From Diplocarpon mali (taxonomy: Eukaryota > Ascomycota > Leotiomycetes > Helotiales > Drepanopezizaceae): a DNA stretch of 64,000 bases. This document shows positions 57,262-64,000 of this stretch, one piece after another. Each line of letters opens with the position of its first letter. Position 1 is the stretch's first letter. The notes below the pieces were generated by a model. It was not told where the DNA came from. It was given only the letters and a program-made list of their open reading frames with translations, and did no database searches. The translations under genes and the position numbers were made by a program. Location: positions 17,318 to 81,317 of the forward strand of contig JAENRP010000194.1 in the NCBI GenBank assembly GCA_024741835.1, in the 5' to 3' direction.

Positions 57262-59043
57262 GGCTCTCTTTGTTGATTTGTGTCGTGACGACGGGGACGG
57301 GCCCCATGGATCCGCTCGGGCCCGCGCCTGTTCGGCGGCGAACTTCCTTACTCCAAGCCGGCAGCGCCAGCGAGACTTCGGGGGTTGATGGGTTGCTGGG
57401 GTCCAGGACGCTTTCCAACCGGCTGCCAGCTCGTGCATCGAGTGCGCTGCTCTTACCCCGTCCCTGTACGGCTTCCAAGTCCTTCTTGTGACACTACTGA
57501 TCCCTTCGCCCGGTCCAAGCTACCCGCGTCCAGGCTGTACACCGACGGGATTATTTACTTCGTAGCAGAGTGACCCGCTCCACCCGACGCAGTATCCCGG
57601 GCGGGGATGGTCTCGTCTCGCTGGCCCGGGTGTGCGATCGGCATTCTGCATTTTTGCATGCGGTGCCTCGCGGCTGGGGCTCATGCTTTGCAGTGGTGGA
57701 CCGAGACCGGTGAGTCTTGCCGCGGGGAGAGGAGCTGCTGTCACTTGTCGTGGTGCTTCGTCGCAGGCCAAGCCAATCGCTACCCGCTCTCTTTCTCAGC
57801 CGGCTGCAAGTGTGGGCATCTCCATTACAGACGGGCCTTGTTCCATCTGGACCGTGGCCAGCCCGAAACTCACCTGTCCGCAGGAGCCCGAGGGTCACAT
57901 TTGCCGCCCAGCGGGAAAGAAAACGTGAGTGTATGGATCGGCGTGCAGCAAACCGGCGCTCCGAGTGGGCTTGCAAGCTTATATACATACTTCCAGGGGG
58001 TTGGGGGGCCTGCACCGAAGTCCGATCCTGTACTTCGTACCCTCCGTCAGGTGGGGCCATTTCGGCTGGCCCGAGTGAGCTGCCCCAAAGAGACGAGCCG
58101 CTGGCTGCGCGGCGATTGTTGTTATTATTATCAGAAACAAGATCGGCTGGCCACGGTGCCTATTCCTGGCGCGGCTCCCTCCCCATGGATTGTTCGTTCA
58201 CCTCCCCGGTCCCGTCACCCCCCCTTCCCCTGGGTGGGCCGACGGGGGTGTACTCTCCTCCAGCCAGGCTCTCTTGGAGCCGGGTGTTGACCTTCTTCGC
58301 TGGCTCAGCGTCATCAAAGGGAAACCAGCCGCGCGAGACCACGAGCAGATCTCCGCGCCAGAGTGCGTCGTAGTCCGCGGTATAATGCGGGGTCGCGTTA
58401 CGAGGAGTCCCCGCCTGCACGCCCTCGGGCTTCCGTGAGGCAAGCAAACTGCTCGTACTTATTCTCGGAGCAGGGGAGTAGAGTGTGTAAAGGGGGCCAA
58501 CTCAGTCCCCAGCCGAGCTAGGTCGAGGCGGCACCTGTTTCGCTCGGGCGCTCTGCTCTGAAGTCCCGTCTCTTGGTCGGTACACCACACTACTCTCCCG
58601 CCGATGGCCAGATGCTCGGTCGAGGAACTCGGTCGAGGAACTGGGAGTCTACCGCTCCCTTCCAATATGCAACACCCACAGGGTGTCAGGATCCAAGCGA
58701 AAGCCAAGCTTCGGCCGACGTTCCTCGTCCCCAGCCCTGTCCCCCCATTCCCCCCATCCTCATCCTCATTCCCCTGGAGGTTTTGGGTGCCATGCGAGTG
58801 CATGGGCGGCCGCGTCCGTTGAGTAATCTTGACGCCGCGAGTGCTGGTGGCACGTCGGCGACCCGACTCGTGCTTCAGTCGCGGGACGATCGTCATACCC
58901 ATCCTCTCCTCATCCTCTGCACTCAGACTCGTATCCATACTCGTGCGCGCACCCTGCAAATGCACCGACAGAGTTGGGCCTGGAGGAGATGGGATGGAGA
59001 TGCCAGCCCGCGAGACCCTCCACAAACACTTGGAAGTCCAAAG

Positions 59044-59099
59044 TCTCCTCCTCCTCCTCCTCCTCCTCCGCCGCCTCCTCCTCCTCCTTCTTCTTCTCC
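59044..59099. repeat. Trinucleotide CTC microsatellite
   Basis: Nearly continuous CTC/CCG/TTC triplets over 56 bp. Confidence 0.9.
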
Positions 59100-59612
59100 A
59101 GGGACTTGCCCGTCCGGGACGCGAGAGGGTGTCGATGTGGATGCCTCGGGGGAATCCTGCCAGGTGGGCGCTGGCGCCGTTGGGAATGTGGAGCGGGCAG
59201 CGAAATTCTAAAGCGGTCAGTCTCCCCTCCCCGGACTCTACTCATGTAGGGCACCGTCACCTCTCCCGTAATATCGTGCGCGCGTGTGTTCAGCTGCGTC
59301 TTCCGCGCTGCTCCTTGCCCTCCTCCCCCGCCTCGGTCTCGGTGTCTGGTTTCTGCTTCGTACAGGAGATTAATGAAGTGATGGATGGATCCTGGGGCAG
59401 CTTGGTGCAGGAGGACAGCAGAATCGAAACCGAAGCGAACCCGCCGATTGCGAGCCGGAGGTGGAGCCGTGCCTTGAGGATGAGAGTGGAATACAGAGGA
59501 AATGGGACAGACCGACGGGGGGATGTAAACAAGGGAGGCGAGGGGGGCATTTGGATGAGAGTGCGAATCCACAGTTCCATACCGTAGCAGAGCATTACCC
59601 ATAGCAGAGCAT

Positions 59613-59680
59613 ACCATCCATAGCAGACCACCATCCATAGCAGACCACCATCCATAGCAGACCACCATCCATAGCAGACC
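59613..59680. repeat. 17-bp minisatellite, four perfect copies
   Basis: Unit ACCATCCATAGCAGACC repeated exactly four times, with partial copies on each side. Confidence 0.95.
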
Positions 59681-59917
59681 ACCATCCATACCACCATCCA
59701 TACCAGGCATACCATGTCCGAGGCCAGGTAGGAGATGATGATGTGATGTGATGCGGCCACCCCCCGATCCCTGGCAAAACGGCTGACCGCTTTTCACATA
59801 CGGCCACACCACCACCACCACCACCGCACCACTCCCACCTCACATCCACACGGTCTGGACCTCCGAAACAAGCTCCGAGCTCTAACCACACACCCTGTCT
59901 GCCTAGATACACACCCT

Positions 59918-59957
59918 GCCACCCCGCCACCCCGCCACCCTGCCACCCTGCCACCTT
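59918..59957. repeat. 8-bp minisatellite (GCCACCCY)n
   Basis: Five consecutive octamers GCCACCCC/GCCACCCT, the last ending TT. Confidence 0.92.
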
Positions 59958-60809
59958 ACCCGGACAAGATGCGGTACGTCGTAGGTACGGGTACGTTGAC
60001 CGGACTCGGCTAGGTACGGGAACCCGACTTAGTACATAAACCTTGGGTCCAAGAATCGTGTGGTCTGTTTCCATTCCGCTTGATCGTCCCCCCCCCCCGT
60101 CTCTTCGCTCCATGATTAATGTGCGCCTCTCCGGCCGAAAGACTAAAACCTTCCCTCGCATCCAGCTACTGGCAAGGAGTACGAGTAGTATACCACCCTC
60201 TCCCGATCTATCATTACGCTTCCTGTCGCGGCATACTGCGCTTACTGTACTCTACGCCGCCGTCGAACTCGGCACGTTGCAGGCCCCCCCCCCCCCCNCA
60301 GGGCCTTTGGCTCGGTCTCTCCTTGTCGACTTGGACCGCGCCAACAAACTCCACCCATCCACCACCACCCTTCCACCTCCACCCTTCCACCTCCACCCTT
60401 CGACCACCACCCTTCCATCTAACCCCCGGAAGAAGCTCAGACCCGCTGGCCGACTCGAGCTATACTGTGCGTCAGCGCGATCCTGGTTTGTTCGTGGGAT
60501 CCATCACCAGCCAGATGACACAGACGACATACCGGAATTTCAACTCTCTTGCAAGGGAGTCTCGCTCATTTCTGTACCTCCCGCTGTCTAGCCTTCTTTC
60601 TGATGGAGAAGGCCATTTCTATTTCTTATTATACCACTCCCCACCTTCCCCCCGNCGCCCCTCCCTCCCCCTTCCTCTGAGACCATGATTTATTTATCAT
60701 TCATGATGCCCAGTGGCCATTGACCGCTACCCCTCTCCTCCCTTCGCCCTCATCTTCTCCATCGACGACCCGCACCTCTACCATCCGTACCCATCTCCCG
60801 ATAACAACG

Positions 60810-61967
60810 ATGCACACCGGTCACTGGGAAGGAAATCCAGCCGGATACACCACTGTCGAGATGCTGCTGGAAGACGTTTCGAATCAGATGGCGTCGTCCA
60901 AGCTTGCCCGGTTTGCTCGAAATTCAAACGCACAAAAAGTCGGCGGTTCCATGCGGGTGGTCAAACCCAACAGCGCCAGCAACAGCCCCAGAGGATCAAC
61001 GGGATTGGGACGCAGGAGAACTGTGATGAGTGACGGAGCATATCGACGGAGGCTTGCCTTGCTGGATCAGCAAGACAGTGTGCCCCGGGGACCGCTTATG
61101 TACAACGATGGTCTGACTGGATCTCCACCCCGATCGAGACCGGTGAGCTGGCATCCGGCCTCACACCCTGCCTCCCAGCAACAGTGTCAGTCAACATACA
61201 GTGTCGCGAGCAGCGACCTCAGGCAGCCACCGGCATTCGAAATGCCTGTGTATTCGGGTTACGCTTCACCCGACTCGAGCGTGTCGCCGATATCGATGCC
61301 GTTCAACGGTTACGGGCAGCCGCAACCCACACCCCAAGAACAGACGTCCTCCTTTCAACTCATGGGCTACGCTGCCGCTCCATTGCAACAACATCACCAA
61401 TTCCAAGTACAAGCACAGCATGCTCTTACCCCACTGGGGACAGACCCAACCATGTACTCTCACTTTGATTGGAACAGCTTGGCGGCCGACGACTTCGAAG
61501 ATTCATCAACAGCTCCACCTACCCCTGAAAATTTTCTACCTATACAACATCCAGAGCCTGTCTTCCCAGCCGCTGAAGAGATCCCGTACCATCCACTATC
61601 CCTCTCCGAGCCCGAATCTGATGGAGAAGAGCTTATCGGCATGGGGTTATACGACGCACCAGAGGCCGTGAAGACACCTTCATCGAATCCGGACCTCGAC
61701 TACTACCGAGGCTTAATGAGGAGTGGCTACCTCGGAACTGGCACTCGGAAGCTTGCAGCGACCGGAAAGGGCTTGAAGCTGGAGGAGAAGTATGTGCCAC
61801 CTCCGAGCGACGATGAGGATGAGGAGGAGCAGGACGGGGAAGGAGAGGATGATGACGAAGCTCCGATAGAGTCAGTGGGCGCTCCATTCTCACAGGGTAC
61901 TTGCCCGCCTACCCAGCCACACGTGACAATCCCTAGTCAGTGGTACGGAGGCTCAGGGTGGCTTTGA
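60810..61967 (+). CDS. Conserved ascomycete protein, disordered, acidic C-terminus
   Basis: The frame is open from 60720, but the first ATG is at 60810: 385 residues starting MHTGHWEGNPAGYTTVEMLL. An N-terminal helix (VEMLLEDVSNQMASSKLARF) is followed by a long Gln/Pro/Ser-rich disordered centre and a conserved-looking C-terminal part with PLSLSEPESDGEELIGMGLY, GLMRSGYLGTGTRKLAATGK and GLKLEEKYVPPPSDDEDEEE. The LSEPESDGEELIGMGLYD segment recurs in uncharacterised filamentous ascomycete proteins; no enzyme or DNA-binding domain is visible. A Gln-rich centre with an acidic tail could indicate transcriptional co-regulation, which is speculation. No intron is needed. The tail may be incomplete if an unseen 3' exon exists. 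Confidence 0.75.
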   Translation: MHTGHWEGNPAGYTTVEMLLEDVSNQMASSKLARFARNSNAQKVGGSMRVVKPNSASNSPRGSTGLGRRRTVMSDGAYRRRLALLDQQDSVPRGPLMYNDGLTGSPPRSRPVSWHPASHPASQQQCQSTYSVASSDLRQPPAFEMPVYSGYASPDSSVSPISMPFNGYGQPQPTPQEQTSSFQLMGYAAAPLQQHHQFQVQAQHALTPLGTDPTMYSHFDWNSLAADDFEDSSTAPPTPENFLPIQHPEPVFPAAEEIPYHPLSLSEPESDGEELIGMGLYDAPEAVKTPSSNPDLDYYRGLMRSGYLGTGTRKLAATGKGLKLEEKYVPPPSDDEDEEEQDGEGEDDDEAPIESVGAPFSQGTCPPTQPHVTIPSQWYGGSGWL

Positions 61968-62425
61968 AGTCGTCCCTCCCAAAGAGAAACCGGAACCTAT
62001 TTGCTTTAGCGCGGCGTCTGGGAGGGTACGTGGGCTTGGAAACTGCCGGTTCCGCCGGCGTCCGTGATGGCTACTTCACGTTCAGAAGTGAAGAAAGACA
62101 TCTACAAACATCTGTACATACATCACCATATCGAAGTAATTCAAACAAAATATCCAAACGAAAAACCAGACTCTGAAACTTACTGTGCTTTGCTATGGGT
62201 CAACTTTGTATACTCTAACCGCGTGCAACGAGAGCGAGCTGTCACGGCCGTTTTGCCTGTGTGATCTCATTTAAGGTTATTCGGTAATCTAGCGCAGTCC
62301 CAGAGCCGCTAGTGCTTGGCATTAGAACTACTCTCGACCGCACCACCACCCAGATATGCCCAACGCCCCACGACCGTCTTGTCATTCCTCTCCTTCGCAC
62401 AGCCACATTCTCCGAGTATCGAAGG
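61968..62425. other. Intergenic, promoter region of LAS1
   Basis: No gene seen. A small GC hairpin (CCGGTTCCGCCGG) lies near 62046-62060. Confidence 0.45.
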
Positions 62426-63567
62426 ATGGTGCAGTACGTCATAACGCCCTGGCGAAACGCACGCGAGCTCCTCCACGTCCGCGGAAACTTCTATCCGGGT
62501 CCTGGGCGACGCGCCCAAGACGAGGAGCGCCGACACGCGGTAGCGAAGGTGTCGGTATGGATGCAGAGGGGCAACTGTCCACACCTGGTGGAGAGCACGG
62601 CCATTCTGACGACTGCGGTGCTCAATGATGTCCAGGGGAATGCGACGTATTGTGTCCGGGCTGCCTATGCGGCAGCTTTTTGTCGGTGAGTGCGAGTTGC
62701 GAGTCGGCTGAAATAGGATAGGGGACTCGAGGAGGATCCTGAGACCGCTGGGATCGGGCTGGAAGGGACATCTACCCGTGAGCTTGTCGGTTCACAGCCC
62801 GGCTCGTCTGCCCGTGGTGCCAGTGGACCGGTGCCGCGCTCTGGATGGTCACAGTGAGGATTTGACGCTCACTCTGCACGATCAGTAGCACCCACTATCG
62901 ATCGCGAGCTAACGCAGATAGCTTTGTAACCGGTCTTCTCGACACCCATCAAGACAAGCGCCGCAAGCTGAGCATGTACTCGATAGCCAAAACCATTGGT
63001 CTCCCCGCGACATACGTGGAACTCCGCCACCAGGCCACACACGAAGAACTCCCCTCGCTCTCCAAACTCCGTACCGCAACTCAGAAGGCACTCCGCTGGA
63101 TCTGGGACTACTACTGGGCCAAGCTGCCGCCCGCGCCTACTACGCAGGAAGAATGCAATGTTTTCATGCAAAGGCTGTATAGTGCCAGGGGGACGCCATT
63201 CTATCCCGAACTGGAAAAGTCTCTGCAAGACTGGGGCGCGGAGCAGCTGCTGGAGGCTCTGTGGGCCGTTGACACTGGAGATGCGGCGCCGTTTGCCCAA
63301 GGATTCGCCGACTCCTGGGAGCTGAGAATGCAAAGACGTATCATGGGCGAGGATGCGTTGACGGATGGCGCACTGGGGAAAGTCAGCCCGGTCCGCAGAC
63401 CTGTCGGTAGCATTGAGGAGATCCGGGCCGAGATGGAGATGATGAACCGGCAGTTGGATGCTCAAGATGTGCAGAGGCCGAAGGAGACAACTGGAGATGC
63501 CGACCAGGGTACCGGATGGGCGATGTGGGAGGGTCCGTGGGTGCCGAAGCCGATTGGGGTTGTTTGA
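62426..63567 (+). CDS. LAS1: Las1, pre-rRNA processing HEPN endonuclease
   Basis: Two exons, 62426-62685 and 62922-63567, joined over a 236-bp intron (GTGAGT donor, GAGCTAAC branch, GATAG acceptor), give 301 residues. The start [39 protein letters not shown] and the junction [20 protein letters not shown] are diagnostic. The HEPN nuclease motif R-x4-H is present as RHQATH (Arg122, His127), followed by [19 protein letters not shown]. The C-terminus [13 protein letters not shown] is a common fungal ending. Las1 with Grc3 cleaves ITS2 to separate 5.8S and 25S rRNA precursors in the nucleolus. The upstream frame continues without a stop to 62312, but 62426 gives the conserved N-terminus. Confidence 0.94.
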
Positions 63568-64000
63568 GCCGCTACAGCCTCTCGAAACGACGAAAGCTTT
63601 GGACAAACATCTCCTGGGAACCTCAAAGGCCTTCCACCGAAAGGCATGCCGTTGGGTATCCAAGGGCCAAGATTGTTAGGGAACCCCCGCGCGCACCCGC
63701 AAGCTGCGAGACAGGCGTAACATTACTGCTGTCGCAGACGGCTCCTGGCGCCTCCGCAGGTCACTCTCGGGACTGGTCCGTATGACTGGTACCCGTCGGC
63801 TAGACTCACCCGGCTCCAACACGGGGATGGAAAACTCGACACCCAAAATAGAGAGAACCCATACCGTGAATGAAACACGTACCATAGCTCTCCCTCTCTG
63901 AACTGTTCCGAGCAGCACTCGACGGGACTGTGAACTCCCTCTGGTTTTCCGCTAAGCGAGCCGCTCTCCGACCCTCTCTCCCGTCTCCCCCCCCCCCTCT
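63568..64000. other. 3' flank of LAS1, window end
   Basis: No recognisable gene; pyrimidine-rich at the very end, possibly a promoter leading out of the window. Confidence 0.4.

Larger units (their letters stand above)
56086..60809. other. GC-rich, low-complexity block without a convincing gene
   Basis: GC content rises abruptly from about 56160. Long frames appear on both strands (for example 56748-57491 plus and 58910-59824 minus), but they are Arg/Pro/Ser-rich mirror frames typical of GC-rich non-coding DNA and contain simple repeats whose unit lengths are not multiples of three. CT-rich pyrimidine runs near 60640-60680 may belong to the promoter of the gene at 60810. Single unresolved bases (n) occur at 60298 and 60655 beside poly-C. 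Confidence 0.5.

Noticed and set aside
56748..59824. Large GC-rich frames (up to about 300 codons)
   Set aside because: Composition-driven; they run through the CTC microsatellite and the 17-bp minisatellite, whose unit is not a multiple of three, and have matching open frames on the other strand.
1..64000. CRISPR arrays, operons, tRNA or rRNA genes
   Set aside because: No regularly spaced identical repeats of array type; genes have introns and are individually promoted; no convincing cloverleaf with A and B boxes was noticed, although a covariance-model scan was not possible.

Overview
The window is a piece of a filamentous ascomycete genome, most likely Leotiomycetes/Helotiales. The class is an inference from protein style, very short introns (mostly 47-90 bp with GTAAGT/GTGAGT donors and CTAAC/CTGAC branch sites) and the alternation of gene-rich and AT-rich, point-mutated transposon blocks. 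Nothing looks prokaryotic or viral. Exon-intron models were built by eye from reading frames, splice motifs and family knowledge; every multi-exon total below divides by three.

Layout. (1) 0.7-20 kb is a housekeeping island: a RING protein with SUMO-interaction-like motifs, Prp19, an OHCU decarboxylase-like protein, a conserved fungal protein, Rrb1, mitochondrial bS6m (Mrp17), Dcn1, Mvp1, Rps29 and a second RING protein. Prp19/OHCU and Rrb1/Mrp17 are divergent pairs, each sharing about 200 bp of promoter. (2) 20.4-24.3 kb is AT-rich relic DNA. (3) 24.4-26.3 kb holds an intact NAD kinase gene isolated between repeat blocks. (4) 26.4-50.6 kb is a transposon graveyard: a Copia element (28631-49456, target-site duplication GCTAG) has been split by a chromodomain Gypsy element (33105-40256, CTACT) and by a second, reversed Copia element (40368-48421, ACTTT). 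All three have LTR pairs of exactly equal length and are riddled with C-to-T/G-to-A stops, the pattern of repeat-induced point mutation (RIP). Copies of a fourth dispersed repeat lie on both sides. (5) 51.2-53.4 kb, next to the graveyard, carries two 88-residue secreted cysteine-rich proteins that look like a diverged duplicate pair of candidate effectors. (6) 53.4-60.8 kb has no convincing gene; it holds a 285-bp inverted-repeat element and then a GC-rich, satellite-rich block. (7) 60.8-63.6 kb has a conserved disordered protein and Las1.

Most notable: a 35-bp near-palindromic unit, often repeated every 45 bp, lies in frame in the inter-domain linkers of two unrelated retrotransposons (Copia and Gypsy), in both orientations. 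It behaves like a eukaryotic analogue of protein-coding palindromic elements. Second is the secreted cysteine-rich pair, whose similarity extends into the TATA region and the 3' flank.

Functionally the island genes serve ribosome production and nuclear or ubiquitin-type regulation (Las1, Rrb1, Rps29, Mrp17, Prp19, Dcn1, two RING proteins), plus endosomal sorting (Mvp1), purine/ureide metabolism and NADP supply. They are not an operon or a biosynthetic cluster.
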